64,000 bases of DNA from Streptomyces sp. ICC1 (GCF_003287935.1 NZ_CP030287.1:5721022-5785021); one strand, 5' to 3'; shown: positions 1 to 9,182, counted from the first letter of the stretch. The notes: generated by a model not told the origin, from the sequence alone. Translations and numbers: made by a program.

Positions 1-2
1 GC

Positions 3-890
3 CCCCGCGTCTTCGGCTATTGGGCCGACCGGGACCTCGACCGGGTCAGGGAGCTCGGCGCCGTCGGGGCCGCCGGAGACCTCTTCGTCGACGGCGCCCT
101 CGGCTCGCACACCGCCTGCCTGCACGCCCCGTACGCCGACGCCGGCCACACCGGCACCGAGTACCTCGACGCGCGCGCCGTCGCCGAGCACGTCGCCGCC
201 TGCACCGAGGCGGGCCTCCAGGCCGGCTTCCACGCCATCGGCGACGCCGCGATCACCGCCGTCGTCGAGGGCGTGCGGGCCGCTGCCGACAAGGTCGGCC
301 TCGACCGCGTCCGCGCCGCCCGCCACCGCGTCGAACACGCCGAGATGATGACCCCGGCCGCCATCGCGGCCTTCGCGGAGCTCGGCCTCACCGCCTCCGT
401 GCAGCCCGCCTTCGACGCGCTGTGGGGCGGTGAGGAGGGCATGTACGCCGACCGGCTCGGCGCCGGGCGCGCCCGCACCCTGAACCCGTACGCGGCCATG
501 CTCAAGGCCGGCGTCCCGCTCGCCTTCGGCTCCGACGCGCCCGTCACCCCGCTCGACCCCTGGGGCGCCGTCCGCGCGGCCGCCTTCCACCGCACGCCCG
601 CCCACCGCATCTCCGTACGGGCCGCCTTCGCCGCCCACACCCGCGGCGGCTGGCGGGCCCTGGGCCGCGACGACGCGGGCACCCTCGTCCCCGGCGCCCC
701 GGCCGACTACGCGCTCTGGCAGACCGCCGAGCTGGTGGTCCAGGCCCCCGACGACCGGGTCGCCCGCTGGTCCACGGACCCGCGCTCCGGCACCCCCGGG
801 CTGCCGGACCTGACCCCCGGCGCGGACCTCCCGGTCTGCCTGGCCACGGTCGTCGGCGGCCGGGAGGTATTCGTACGGCCACAGGGGTGA
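3..890 (+). CDS. YtcJ-type amidohydrolase, C-terminal part
   Basis: The reading frame is already open at the left edge, so this is the last 295 residues of a larger protein. Family members usually run 500-550 residues. Amidohydrolase-3 features are visible in order: DGALGSHTA, the metal-ligand histidine in GFHAIGD, an RVEH motif, and the catalytic aspartate in FGSDAP, followed by the small C-terminal beta domain (PADYALW, VVGGREVFV). These proteins are metal-dependent hydrolases of amide or ester bonds, and the substrate cannot be read from sequence. It is followed by a hairpin at 1034-1060 that probably ends its transcript. Confidence 0.85.
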   Translation, partial: PRVFGYWADRDLDRVRELGAVGAAGDLFVDGALGSHTACLHAPYADAGHTGTEYLDARAVAEHVAACTEAGLQAGFHAIGDAAITAVVEGVRAAADKVGLDRVRAARHRVEHAEMMTPAAIAAFAELGLTASVQPAFDALWGGEEGMYADRLGAGRARTLNPYAAMLKAGVPLAFGSDAPVTPLDPWGAVRAAAFHRTPAHRISVRAAFAAHTRGGWRALGRDDAGTLVPGAPADYALWQTAELVVQAPDDRVARWSTDPRSGTPGLPDLTPGADLPVCLATVVGGREVFVRPQG

Positions 891-1033
891 TCCGGGGGGC
901 CGTGGTTCGGTGGGGGCGGCCGGACCCGGATAGGTTCGGCCGGGTCCACCACCGGACGTCCGATCCGGACGGAGCCGTTCGCTCAGCCGCGCCCGCGCCT
1001 CGGGGGCGAGGGAAGGTTTCGCCGGACGGGTGT

Positions 1034-1060
1034 CCCCCCTGCTCCGAAGGAGCTTGGGGG
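1034..1060 (+). terminator. Hairpin downstream of the amidohydrolase
   Basis: A C-run and GCTCC pair through a GAA loop with GGAGC and GGGGG (arms 1035-1045 and 1049-1060, one TT/T mismatch). It resembles the short GC-rich palindromes dispersed between genes in Streptomyces and would serve as a terminator lacking a U-tract. Confidence 0.6.
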
Positions 1061-1072
1061 AGGGTGGCCTCA

Positions 1073-1161
1073 GATCGGGGCCCCGCGGTCCAGTAGACAA
1101 CGGTCAGGCGGCCCGCAGCCAGCGGGAGCCGGTCCGGCCCGAAGGACCGCGGGCCCCGATC
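1073..1161. repeat. 18-bp inverted repeat in the gap before ppm1
   Basis: GATCGGGGCCC..GCGGTCC at 1073-1091 is complementary to 1144-1161, with a single bulged C and a 52-nt loop. The 336-base stretch 891-1226 holds only this and the hairpin at 1034-1060; no gene was recognised. It lies just upstream of ppm1 and could shape its leader or end upstream transcription. Confidence 0.45.
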
Positions 1162-1226
1162 GCTGTTCTAAAATCATCCTCTGCGACACGACGTACAGGA
1201 TGTACGAGAACGCAAAAGGGGAATCA

Positions 1227-1997
1227 GTGAGCGACGGCGGACAGCGAAGCTACGGACCGCTCGGCACGGCCTTGGTGATCATTCCGACCTACAACGAGGC
1301 GGAGAACATCGGGCTGATCGTCGGCCGCGTCCGCGCGGCTGTGCCCGAGGCCCACATCTTGGTCGCGGACGACAACAGCCCGGACGGCACCGGAAAGCTC
1401 GCCGACGAGCTGGCGGCCTCCGACGAGCAGGTGCACGTCCTGCACCGCAAGGGCAAGGAAGGGCTCGGAGCCGCCTACCTGGCCGGCTTCGGCTGGGGCC
1501 TGGAGAACGGCTACGGCGTCATCGTGGAGATGGACGCCGACGGATCCCACCAGCCCGAGGAACTGCCCCGGCTGCTCACCGCACTGGAGGGCGCCGACCT
1601 GGTGCTGGGCTCCCGGTGGGTGCCGGGCGGTCGGGTGGTCAACTGGCCCAAGAGCCGGGAGTTCCTCTCCCGCGGCGGGTCCACGTACTCCCGGCTGATG
1701 CTCGGCGTCCCGATCCGCGACGTCACCGGCGGCTACCGCGCCTTCCGCCGCGAGACCCTCGAAGGCCTGGGCCTCGCGGACGTGGCCTCCGCGGGCTACT
1801 GCTTCCAGGTCGACCTGGCCCGCCGGGCCGTCCGCAAGGGCTTCCGCGTGGTCGAGGTGCCCATCACCTTCGTCGAGCGCGAGTTCGGCGACAGCAAGAT
1901 GAGCAAGGACATCGTGGTGGAGGCCCTGTGGAGGGTCACCCAGTGGGGCATCAAGGAGCACGCGGACAAGCTGACCGGCAAGGTCTTCGGCAAGTAG
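1227..1997 (+). CDS. ppm1: Polyprenol monophosphomannose synthase
   Basis: A GT2-family glycosyltransferase of 256 residues. It transfers mannose from GDP-mannose to polyprenyl phosphate at the cytoplasmic membrane face, making the donor used for protein O-mannosylation and lipoglycans. Family features seen are [12 protein letters not shown] near the N-terminus, the nucleotide-binding DDNSPDGTG, the DXD-type [11 protein letters not shown], and [11 protein letters not shown]. No C-terminal membrane domain is present, as in Streptomyces, where the partner acyltransferase is separate. The GTG at 1227 is preferred because AAAGGGGA lies 4-5 bases upstream; an in-frame ATG at 1200 has no ribosome site. 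fxsA follows on the same strand, as in the ppm1 region of S. coelicolor. Confidence 0.9.
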   Translation: MSDGGQRSYGPLGTALVIIPTYNEAENIGLIVGRVRAAVPEAHILVADDNSPDGTGKLADELAASDEQVHVLHRKGKEGLGAAYLAGFGWGLENGYGVIVEMDADGSHQPEELPRLLTALEGADLVLGSRWVPGGRVVNWPKSREFLSRGGSTYSRLMLGVPIRDVTGGYRAFRRETLEGLGLADVASAGYCFQVDLARRAVRKGFRVVEVPITFVEREFGDSKMSKDIVVEALWRVTQWGIKEHADKLTGKVFGK

Positions 1998-2083
1998 CGC
2001 CGGGCGCGGCCGGCCGTCCCCTAGGGGATGTCCGGTACCTCCGACTGAGGATGCTTTTACGCCGGCCCAGGCACACTGGTGGT

Positions 2084-2668
2084 ATGACGACCGGAGTTCC
2101 GACCTCTACGGCCCCCCGGCGGCGTTCGCCCGCCCGTACGATGCTTCCCCTGGCCATCGCGGCCTGGCTGATCCTGGAGATCTGGCTGCTCAGCCTGGTC
2201 GGCGGGGCGGTCGGCGGCGGGGCCGTCGCCCTGCTGATCGCGGGCGGCCTGGTGCTGGGCGCCGTGGTCATCAAGCGGGCCGGGCGGCGCGCCTTCAAGA
2301 ACCTCACGGAGACCTTCCAGCAGGCCCAGGCGGGCCGGCAGCCCGCCGCGCAGCGGCCCGGCACGGGCAACGGCCTGACCATGCTGGCCGGCCTGCTCCT
2401 GATGATGCCGGGGCTGCTCTCCGACGCCGCGGGCCTGATCCTCCTGCTCCCGCCCGTCCGGGCCTGGGCGGGCCGCCGGGCCGCCCGCACCCTGGAGCGC
2501 AAGATGGCCTCCGCGCCCGCGGGCACCTTCGGTGACGCCTTCCAGCAGGCCCGCATCCACCACCCCGACGGCAAGGTCGTCCAGGGCGAGGTCATCCGCG
2601 AGGACCGGTCGGCCGGGGACTCCGGCTCCGGCCCGGAGGCCGGTTACCGCCCGCCGCTCACCCCCTGA
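2084..2668 (+). CDS. fxsA: FxsA-family membrane protein
   Basis: A 194-residue protein with hydrophobic segments at roughly residues 20-62 and 98-125 and the FxsA hallmark of short helices followed by MMPGLLSDAAGLILLLPPVR. The E. coli protein is named for suppression of F-exclusion of phage T7; its role in actinomycetes is not established. The Streptomyces version has a longer charged C-terminal tail (DGKVVQGEVIREDR). It lies 86 bases behind ppm1 and is probably cotranscribed. The 13-nt repeats at 2665-2729 begin at its stop codon. Confidence 0.85.
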   Translation: MTTGVPTSTAPRRRSPARTMLPLAIAAWLILEIWLLSLVGGAVGGGAVALLIAGGLVLGAVVIKRAGRRAFKNLTETFQQAQAGRQPAAQRPGTGNGLTMLAGLLLMMPGLLSDAAGLILLLPPVRAWAGRRAARTLERKMASAPAGTFGDAFQQARIHHPDGKVVQGEVIREDRSAGDSGSGPEAGYRPPLTP

Positions 2669-2729
2669 CCCGCAGACCTGACCCGCAGACCTGACTCGAA
2701 AACCTGGCCCGAAAACCTGACCTGAAAAG
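2665..2729 (+). repeat. Five tandem 13-bp repeats after fxsA
   Basis: Five units of CTGACCCGCAGAC drift to CTGACCTGAAAAG (2665, 2678, 2691, 2704, 2717). The first unit contains the fxsA stop codon and the last runs into the terminator stem. This looks like slippage or local amplification. Confidence 0.75.
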
Positions 2730-2773
2730 CCGAGGGCCCCCGCCACACACTGTGTGGCGGGGGCCCTCGGCTT
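2727..2773. terminator. Bidirectional terminator between fxsA and rbpA
   Basis: Perfect 23-bp arms (2727-2749 and 2751-2773) are centred on one base, starting AAGCCGAGGGCCCCCG. It sits between convergent fxsA and rbpA and gives A/T ends on both strands. Confidence 0.85.
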
Positions 2774-2821
2774 CGGTGCTGTCGTGCAGTCTTGCCGTGG
2801 TGCTGTGCTGTCGTCCGGCTG

Positions 2822-3196
2822 TCAGGCGGACTTGCGGCTGTCCCGCGGATGCACGGCAATGTTCATGGCGCCGGAGCGAAGGACCGCGAGCCTCTCGGCC
2901 AGCACTTCCTCCAGCTCCTCGCGGGTGCGCCGCTCCATGAGCATGTCCCAGTGCGTTCGCGCAGGCTTGCCCTTCTTCTCTTCGGGCCCGTCCCCGTCAA
3001 CCAGGAGTGCCATGGCGCCGCACGCCTTGCACTCCCACTCCGGCGGAATGTCTGCCTCAACCGAGAACGGCATCTCAAATCGATGTCCGTTCTGGCATGC
3101 GTACTCCACCGCCTGGCGCGGGGCCAGATCGATGCCGCGGTCCGTCTCGTAGCTGGTAACCACGAGCCGCGTACCGCGGAGAGCTCGCTCACTCAT
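2822..3196 (-). CDS. rbpA: RNA polymerase-binding protein RbpA
   Basis: A 124-residue actinobacterial transcription factor that binds RNA polymerase and group 1/2 sigma factors such as HrdB, stabilises open promoter complexes and influences rifampicin tolerance. The sequence shows the N-terminal RGTRLVVTSYETDRG arm, the zinc-type core with Cys34, His38, Cys56 and Cys59 (YACQNGH and CKACG), and the C-terminal sigma-interaction region (RTHWDMLMERRTREELEEVL). Length matches S. coelicolor RbpA (SCO1421). The gene is monocistronic, flanked downstream by a strong terminator and upstream by an exact sigma-R promoter at 3258-3284. Confidence 0.97.
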   Translation of the reverse strand: MSERALRGTRLVVTSYETDRGIDLAPRQAVEYACQNGHRFEMPFSVEADIPPEWECKACGAMALLVDGDGPEEKKGKPARTHWDMLMERRTREELEEVLAERLAVLRSGAMNIAVHPRDSRKSA

Positions 3197-3257
3197 GAAT
3201 CGTGCCTCCCGGGCTTGTCGCCCACAGGACAGGTGTCGCTGTCGTCGTCATCCGGTC

Positions 3258-3284
3258 AACGTCCGGTCGGCGGTATAGATTCCC
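3258..3284 (-). promoter_or_regulatory. Sigma-R promoter of rbpA
   Basis: Read on the minus strand: GGGAAT (3284-3279), exactly 18 bases, then GTT (3260-3258), which equals the sigma-R consensus. The -10 element lies 62 bases upstream of the rbpA ATG. Control of rbpA by sigma-R under disulfide stress is known in S. coelicolor. Apart from this element and the decamers at 3490, the 342-base gap 3197-3538 shows nothing recognisable. Confidence 0.88.
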
Positions 3285-3489
3285 GCTCCGGGTCATGCGT
3301 CGCCCGTCGTGCCGCCCCTTGTTGTACCCACCGGTGCCCGTTTTGTCACATCTGGCAGCAGATGTCACCCAACGTCTTCACTTCATCAGCACGCAGTAAC
3401 GGTCCGCCTGGCAGGCCAAAGGCGTACACTACCGGCCCTTCGCTTGAACGTCGAAATCTGTTCCGAATTCGCGTCCAGGACCTCTGTGA

Positions 3490-3551
3490 GATCCACCCGG
3501 ATCCACCCGGATCCGGGCGGATCGCCGCGCGGATCCGCTCAGATCCGCTCG
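3490..3551. repeat. GATC-rich decamer repeats at the end of the MFS gene
   Basis: Six near-identical 10-bp units (GATCCACCCG twice, GATCCGGGCG, GATCGCCGCG, GATCCGCTCA, GATCCGCTCG) with one 2-base insertion. The last units overlap the stop codon of the MFS gene at 3539. The self-complementary GGATCC cores could fold into a terminator-like structure. Confidence 0.6.
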
Positions 3552-4930
3552 GGTACAGGATTGCCCGCCGCCTCCACCGCGCGCCGCACCGGCACTCTGG
3601 CGAGCAGCACGAAACCCAGTGCGAAGAAGACCACCAACGAGATGATCGCGTCCCGGTAGCTCCCCGTGACCTGGTAAGTGAGCCCGAAGACCAGCGGCCC
3701 CACCCAGCTCAGCCCGCGGTCGCTCATCTCGTACGCCGAGAAGTACTCGGCCTCCTTGCCCGCCGGGACCAGGTGCGAGAACAGCGAGCGCGACAGCGCC
3801 TGGCTGCCGCCCAGCACCAGCCCGATCATCGCGGCGAGCGCGAAGAACCACACGGGCGTCCGGGCCGGCAGGAAGTACCCCGCGCCCAGCGTCACCCCCC
3901 AGGCGGCCAGAGATCCGAGAATCGTCCGCTTGGCCCCATAGCGCACGGCCAGCCGGCCCATCCCCAGCGCACCGGCCACCGCGAGGACCTGTACGAGCAG
4001 GATCGCCCCGATGAGGGTGGACTGCTCCAGCTCCAGCTCCTCCGACCCGTAGATGGAGGCCTGGGAGATCACCGTCTGCACGCCGTCGTTGTAGATCAGG
4101 TACGCCAGCAGGAACGACAGGGTCAGCGGATAGCGCCGCATGTCCTTCAGCGTGGCGACGAGCTGCTTCCACCCGCTGACGGCCGGGGCCGCGCCCGGCT
4201 CCCGGACCACGGCGCGGTCCCGCAGCCGGCGCAGCGGGATCAGCGCGAAGGCCCCCCACCACAGGCCGGCGGAGGCCAGGCAGATCCGGATCGCCATGCC
4301 CTCGGTGAGCCCGAAGGAATCGTGGCCCATGTAGAGCACCAGGTTCATCACGAGCATCAGCGAGCCCGAGGTGTATCCGAACGCCCAGCCGCGCGAGGAG
4401 ACCGTGTCGCGCTCGTCCGGCGTGGAGATCTGCGGCAGGTAGGCGTTGTACAGCACCATCGAGACCGACAGTGAGGCGTTCGCGACGATCAGCAGCAGCC
4501 CGCCCAGCAGGTAGCGCTCGCCGTCCAGGAAGAACATGCCGGCCGTCGCCGCGGCCCCGGTGTAGGCGGCCACGGCCAGCAGCGGCTTCTTGCGGCCCGT
4601 CCGGTCGGCGACCGCCCCCGCCAGCGGCATGAGCAGCACGGCCAGGATCACCGAGGCGGACACCACGTAGGCGAAGAAGGAGCCGGCCCGCACCGGGATG
4701 CCCAGCGGGTGCACGAAGCCCTCGGCGTCGGCCGCGGCCTTGGCGATCGAGGTGAGGTACGGCCCGAGGAACACGGTGAGCACGCTCGCGGAGTACACGG
4801 ACACCGCGAAGTCGTAGAAGTACCAGCCGCGCTGCTCGCGCTTGCGCGCGGCCGCCGCCACCGCTGCGGCGGCCGCGGCTCTGCCGTCCTCGGAACCCGG
4901 TTCCGCTTCGTCCGTCGTCTGCGCGCTCAT
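3539..4930 (-). CDS. Atg22-like major facilitator transporter
   Basis: A 463-residue polytopic membrane protein with about twelve hydrophobic segments after a 35-residue hydrophilic, Ala-rich leader. Features of the UMF1/Atg22-type MFS branch are visible: WYFYDFAVSVYSASVLTVFLGPYL at the start, ADRTGRKKP in the loop after helix 2-3, and a second-half NDGVQTVISQASIYG. Eukaryotic Atg22 exports amino acids from vacuoles; bacterial substrates are unknown. The gene is transcribed away from gdpD with a 66-base gap and may share its transcript. Confidence 0.85.
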   Translation of the reverse strand: MSAQTTDEAEPGSEDGRAAAAAAVAAAARKREQRGWYFYDFAVSVYSASVLTVFLGPYLTSIAKAAADAEGFVHPLGIPVRAGSFFAYVVSASVILAVLLMPLAGAVADRTGRKKPLLAVAAYTGAAATAGMFFLDGERYLLGGLLLIVANASLSVSMVLYNAYLPQISTPDERDTVSSRGWAFGYTSGSLMLVMNLVLYMGHDSFGLTEGMAIRICLASAGLWWGAFALIPLRRLRDRAVVREPGAAPAVSGWKQLVATLKDMRRYPLTLSFLLAYLIYNDGVQTVISQASIYGSEELELEQSTLIGAILLVQVLAVAGALGMGRLAVRYGAKRTILGSLAAWGVTLGAGYFLPARTPVWFFALAAMIGLVLGGSQALSRSLFSHLVPAGKEAEYFSAYEMSDRGLSWVGPLVFGLTYQVTGSYRDAIISLVVFFALGFVLLARVPVRRAVEAAGNPVPERI

Positions 4931-4996
4931 GGCGGCCCCCTCGCTGTTCCCCGTAACGCCCCGGCCCCCGCGGCCGGCGCGGGGCGGCGGGCAGTG

Positions 4997-5767
4997 TCAG
5001 GCCCAGGCCCCGCGCCGGTCCAGCACCGCGCGCAAGATGTCGATCCGGTCGGTCATGATGCCATCGACTCCCAGGTCGAGGAGAGCCTCCATGCGTTCCG
5101 GTTCGTTCACGGTCCACACGTGCACCTGCAGGCCCCGCGCGTGGGCGGCCCGCACGAAGCGCCGGTCCACCACCCTGACGCCCGCCTGGGTCTCGGGAAC
5201 CTGCGCCGCCACCGCGCCCGCGCGCAGGGCCGCCGGGACCGCGAACGAGCGCAGCCGCAGCCCGAGCACCCCGCGGACCCCGTAGGAGGTCGCCAGCCGG
5301 GGGCCCGCGATCCGCTGGGCGCGGGCCACCCGGCTCTCCGAGAAGGAGCCCACGCACACCCGGTCCCAGGCCCCGGCCCGCGCGATCAGGTTGACCAGCG
5401 GGTGCAGGGCCGACTCGTCCTTGAGGTCCACGTTCCACCGCTTGTCCGGGAACTCCTCCAGCAGGTCCTCGAAGAGCGCCAGCGGCTCGGTCCCGCCCAC
5501 CCGGGCCTCGCGGATCCGGCTCCACGGCTGCTCCCGGATGCGGCCCCGCCCGTCGGTGACCCGGTCCAGGGTCGCGTCGTGGAAGGCGACCAGCTTCCCG
5601 TCGGCGCTGGCGTGCACATCGGTCTCGAAGTACCGGTACCCGGCGTCGGCGGCCCGCCGGAACGCGGCGGCGGTGTTCTCCAGCCCGTCCGCGGCCCCGC
5701 CGCGGTGCGCGAAGGCGATCGGAGCCGGGTGGTCGAGATAGGGATGGGGAAGGCGTACGTGCGTCAC
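4997..5767 (-). CDS. Glycerophosphodiester phosphodiesterase
   Basis: A 256-residue cytoplasmic-type GDPD enzyme that cleaves glycerophosphodiesters to glycerol-3-phosphate and an alcohol. Diagnostic motifs: AFAHRGGAADGLENT (catalytic HR and metal-binding GxxENT), FETDVHASADGKLVAFHD (ExD and the second catalytic His), and VHVWTVNEPERM near the end. No signal peptide is seen. The start is a GTG with no clear Shine-Dalgarno; a CATACT hexamer about 7 bases upstream suggests a leaderless transcript, which is an inference. Starts further upstream in the same frame lack family homology. Confidence 0.9.
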   Translation of the reverse strand: MTHVRLPHPYLDHPAPIAFAHRGGAADGLENTAAAFRRAADAGYRYFETDVHASADGKLVAFHDATLDRVTDGRGRIREQPWSRIREARVGGTEPLALFEDLLEEFPDKRWNVDLKDESALHPLVNLIARAGAWDRVCVGSFSESRVARAQRIAGPRLATSYGVRGVLGLRLRSFAVPAALRAGAVAAQVPETQAGVRVVDRRFVRAAHARGLQVHVWTVNEPERMEALLDLGVDGIMTDRIDILRAVLDRRGAWA

Positions 5768-5980
5768 CGCGGCAGTATGCCCGCTGTTCCCCCCGGGGCG
5801 GGAGCGCACCGGTGGCCGCGCGATGAACGCCACATCCCCGCGCCCGCCCCCCGCCGGGGGCCCGGGCGGGGGCCCCTGGCCCGCCCGGCGCGCGCCGTGC
5901 CACCCTGTAACCGCAGAACGATCCAATACCGGCGCCCGGCGGGCCGGCAGGGGCCAATTCAACGAAGGTGGACCGCAAGC

Positions 5981-7483
5981 ATGGCGCAGTGGACCTCGGC
6001 AGTGGGTGCCGCACAGCTCGGCAGGCTCATCACCTCCCAGCAGGGGCGGCCCGCCGTGCCCGGCGCGCGCAAGCTGCCCGCGTACCGCACGCTCGCCGAC
6101 GGCATCCGGCTGCTGGTCCTCGAGGGCCGCGTCCCCGTCGCCGCGCGGCTCCCCGCCGAGCGGGAGCTGGCCGTCGCGCTCTCCGTCAGCCGCACCACCG
6201 TCGCCGCGGCCTACGAGGCCCTGCGCGGGGAGGGGTTCCTGGAGTCCCGCCGGGGCGCCGGCAGCTGGACCTCCGTACCCGCCGGCAACCCGATGCCGGC
6301 CCGCGGCCTGGAGCCCCTGCCCCCCGAGTCCCTGGGTTCGATGATCGACCTCGGCTGCGCCGCCCTCCCGGCCCCGGAACCCTGGCTCACCAAGGCGGTC
6401 CAGGGCGCCCTCGAGGAGCTCCCGCCGTACGCGCACACCCACGGGGACTACCCGGCCGGGCTGCCCGCCCTGCGCCGGATGCTCGCCGACCGCTACACCG
6501 AGCGCGGCATCCCCACCATGCCCGAGCAGATCATGGTCACCACCGGGGCGATGGGCGCCATCGACGCCATCTGCAGCCTCTTCGCCGGGCGTGGCGAGCG
6601 GATCGCCGTCGAGTCCCCTTCCTACGCCAACATCCTCCAGCTGATGCGCGCCGCCGGGGTCCGCCTGGTCCCGGTGGCCATGGGGGAGGGGCTGACCGGC
6701 TGGGACATGGACGTCTGGCGCCAGGTGCTGCGCGACTCCGCCCCCCGCCTCGCCTACGTCGTGGCCGACTTCCACAACCCGACCGGGGCGCTCGCCTCCG
6801 ACGAGCAGCGCCGCGCGATGGTGGAGGCGGCCCGCTCCGCGGGCACGGTGCTCGTCGCCGACGAGACCATGATCGAGCTCCAGCTCGATCCGGCGATGGA
6901 GATGCCGCGCCCGGTCTGCTCCTTCGACCCGGGGGGCTCCACCGTCATCACCGTCGGCTCCGCCAGCAAGGCCTTCTGGGCGGGCATGCGCATCGGCTGG
7001 GTCCGCGCCGCGCCCGACGTCATCCGCAGCCTCGTCGCCGCCCGCGCCTACGCCGACCTGGGCACGCCCGTGCTGGAACAGCTCGCGGTGAACTGGCTGA
7101 TGCGCACCGGCGGCTGGGCCCAGGCCGTGGAGATCCGCCGCGACCAGGCCCGCGAGAACCGCGACGCGCTGGTGTCGGCGGTGCGCCGGCAGCTGCCGGA
7201 CTGGGAGTTCCGGGTCCCGCTGGGCGGCCTGACCCTGTGGGCCCGCGCGGGCGGGCTGTCCGGCTCCCGGCTGGCCGAGGTGGGCGAGCGGGTCGGCGTA
7301 CGGGTCCCCTCGGGTCCCCGGTTCGGCGTCGACGGCGCCTTCGAGGGGTACGTCCGGCTCCCCTTCACGGTCGGCGGCCCGGTGGCGGAGGAAGCGGCGG
7401 CCCGGCTGGCCGCCGCCGCCCGCCTGGTCGGAACCGGCGCGGGCGGCGGCGGCGCGGAGCCGCCGCGCACTTTCGTGGCGTAG
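5981..7483 (+). CDS. MocR-type GntR/aminotransferase regulator
   Basis: A 500-residue MocR/PdxR-family regulator. An N-terminal GntR winged helix (roughly residues 32-100; LPAERELAVALSVSRTTV) is joined to a fold-type I aminotransferase domain that binds PLP. Visible features are DFHNPTG, VADETMIEL and the Schiff-base lysine in GSASKAFWAGMRIGW. Family members sense PLP or amino compounds and activate or repress neighbouring genes. GAAGGTGG 9 bases upstream supports the ATG at 5981. The divergent neighbour is gdpD across a 213-base promoter region; no transporter or vitamin B6 gene is adjacent, so its target is unclear. Confidence 0.9.
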   Translation: MAQWTSAVGAAQLGRLITSQQGRPAVPGARKLPAYRTLADGIRLLVLEGRVPVAARLPAERELAVALSVSRTTVAAAYEALRGEGFLESRRGAGSWTSVPAGNPMPARGLEPLPPESLGSMIDLGCAALPAPEPWLTKAVQGALEELPPYAHTHGDYPAGLPALRRMLADRYTERGIPTMPEQIMVTTGAMGAIDAICSLFAGRGERIAVESPSYANILQLMRAAGVRLVPVAMGEGLTGWDMDVWRQVLRDSAPRLAYVVADFHNPTGALASDEQRRAMVEAARSAGTVLVADETMIELQLDPAMEMPRPVCSFDPGGSTVITVGSASKAFWAGMRIGWVRAAPDVIRSLVAARAYADLGTPVLEQLAVNWLMRTGGWAQAVEIRRDQARENRDALVSAVRRQLPDWEFRVPLGGLTLWARAGGLSGSRLAEVGERVGVRVPSGPRFGVDGAFEGYVRLPFTVGGPVAEEAAARLAAAARLVGTGAGGGGAEPPRTFVA

Positions 7484-7535
7484 GCGGGAACGGGCAGGCT
7501 CCGTACGCCCAGTGCCGTGGCCGGGGCGCCGTGCC

Positions 7536-9182
7536 CTACGGGGCGTCCGCCGGTACCTCGGGGACGTCCGAGGCGTCGTGGGCGCCGCCCGAGGGGCCCT
7601 GGGCCTGGGCCGGCGGCTGGACGATGTGCAGCGGCTTGGCCGGCGTGACGCGGTCCGGGGCGGGCGCGGGCGCCGGCTGCCGCTCGGGCAGCAGCTCCAC
7701 CACCGCCTGCCGGTGCGCCGGATGGGCGGCGTCGTCGTACGGGTCCGGTGTGGCGGGCACCTGCAGCCGGTGCACGGGACCGGTGCCGAGCCGGGCGTAG
7801 CCGCGCCCCGGCGGCAGCTGGGCCGTCGGCGTGGTGTGCGGCGGCAGCCCCAGCACGTCGGCGATCTGCTGGATCGCGGCGGATCCGAGCACCACCCTGG
7901 CCCTGGTGTGCTGCCAGACGGAGTCGTGCAGCAGCTCGAGGTGGTCGAACTGTTCGGCCACCACCACGGTGGTGTGGGCGGCGCGTCCGTGCCGCAGCGG
8001 CACCTGGAGCTGGGCGAGCGGATCGGGGCCGCCCTCGGCGGTGGCCAGGTGGGCCAGCACGCTGGGCCGGTCGAGCAGGATCCACAGCGGGCGCCGGGTG
8101 TCCTCGGGGGCCGGCCGGCCCGCCTCGCGGGCGTGGTGGGCGGCGATCAGCCGCCGTTCCGTCTCGCGCGCGGCCCACTCCAGCGTGGCCAGTGCCCCGG
8201 CCGGACCGCATTCCACGGCGAGGACGCCGGCGCGGCCGGAGAGGCAGGAGTACTCGCCGCTGCCGCCGCCCTCCACGATCAGCACGTCGCCGCCGTGGCG
8301 CAGGGCCTGCAGGGCGATCGAGCGCAGCAGGGTGGACGTTCCGCTGCCGGGCTGGCCGACGGCCAGCAGGTGGGGCTCGGTGGAGCGGGAGCCGGTGCGC
8401 CAGATGACCGGCGGCATGTCGCGGGGCTCGCCGCCCTCCAGGACGGGCAGGGTGCGCTGCACGCTGCCGGGGTCGGTGAAACCGAGCACGGTCTCACCGG
8501 GCGAGGTCACGAAGGGCTGGGCGGCGATACCTGTCGGCAGCGCCGCCAGCACACTCAGGTCGAGCTGGTTGCCCTCCTCGTCCCAGTCGAAGAGATACTC
8601 CCGTCCGCGCCCGGACTTGGCGTGCAGCAGTGCCTCGATCCGGGCCCTCGACGCGGCCTCGCCATCGGTGAAGTAGGCCGGGTAGCGGATGTGGAGCCGG
8701 GTGACGCGGCCCGCCTCGTCGAACTCGTAGCCGCTGAAGGCCTTGTCCCAGTCCCCGCCGTGGGCGAAGAGCGGACTCGGATCCTCCGGGATGCTGAAGT
8801 ACGGCACGAGGGCTTCGTAGAGGGAGCCGAGGCGTTCGGTCTCGGCATCGCTGGGCCCGGTCTTCACCGGGGTGCGGTCGCGTCCCTGCCAGGCCGCCGC
8901 CGCCATGAGGGTGACCAGGGCGGTGAGGGGGCCGTAGGGGACGAGCGCGACCACGAGGACGCAGGCGGCTCCCAGGAACAGCGCGGGACCACGCTTGTCC
9001 TTGGGGGTGTCGCACCACTTGCGCCGCCCGGCCGAGGCCAGGATGCGCAAGCCCCGTCCGATGGTGAGGAGCGGATGGAGGACGTCCGTGGCGCTGTCGG
9101 CGGCCGTGCGAGCGAGGTCGCGGCCCCGGTTCAGCGACACGGTGCCGCTGCTGAGGATGCGGGGAAGTGGGCGCCGGGCCAC
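7536..9182 (-). CDS. FtsK/TraB-like membrane protein with degenerate P-loop
   Basis: A 548-residue protein with a membrane pair around residues 66-98, a middle domain, and an ATPase-like core near residues 265-430. The P-loop equivalent, GQPGSGTST (276-284), has threonine where the catalytic lysine should be. LWILLD further on could be the Walker B strand, and a RAHTTVVVAEQ segment resembles FtsK/SpoIIIE sensors. The Pro-rich C-terminus is disordered. Whether it hydrolyses ATP is doubtful. The 64-aa membrane protein gene at 9234-9428 lies 51 bases upstream and is probably the first gene of the operon. Possible relatives are TraB-type DNA translocases of Streptomyces conjugative elements, but no other element genes surround it. 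Confidence 0.65.
   Translation of the reverse strand: MARRPLPRILSSGTVSLNRGRDLARTAADSATDVLHPLLTIGRGLRILASAGRRKWCDTPKDKRGPALFLGAACVLVVALVPYGPLTALVTLMAAAAWQGRDRTPVKTGPSDAETERLGSLYEALVPYFSIPEDPSPLFAHGGDWDKAFSGYEFDEAGRVTRLHIRYPAYFTDGEAASRARIEALLHAKSGRGREYLFDWDEEGNQLDLSVLAALPTGIAAQPFVTSPGETVLGFTDPGSVQRTLPVLEGGEPRDMPPVIWRTGSRSTEPHLLAVGQPGSGTSTLLRSIALQALRHGGDVLIVEGGGSGEYSCLSGRAGVLAVECGPAGALATLEWAARETERRLIAAHHAREAGRPAPEDTRRPLWILLDRPSVLAHLATAEGGPDPLAQLQVPLRHGRAAHTTVVVAEQFDHLELLHDSVWQHTRARVVLGSAAIQQIADVLGLPPHTTPTAQLPPGRGYARLGTGPVHRLQVPATPDPYDDAAHPAHRQAVVELLPERQPAPAPAPDRVTPAKPLHIVQPPAQAQGPSGGAHDASDVPEVPADAP

Noticed and set aside
4709..5980. Long plus-strand reading frame before the MocR gene
   Set aside because: It is antisense to the MFS and gdpD genes, with Arg/His/Pro-rich translation and no family features.
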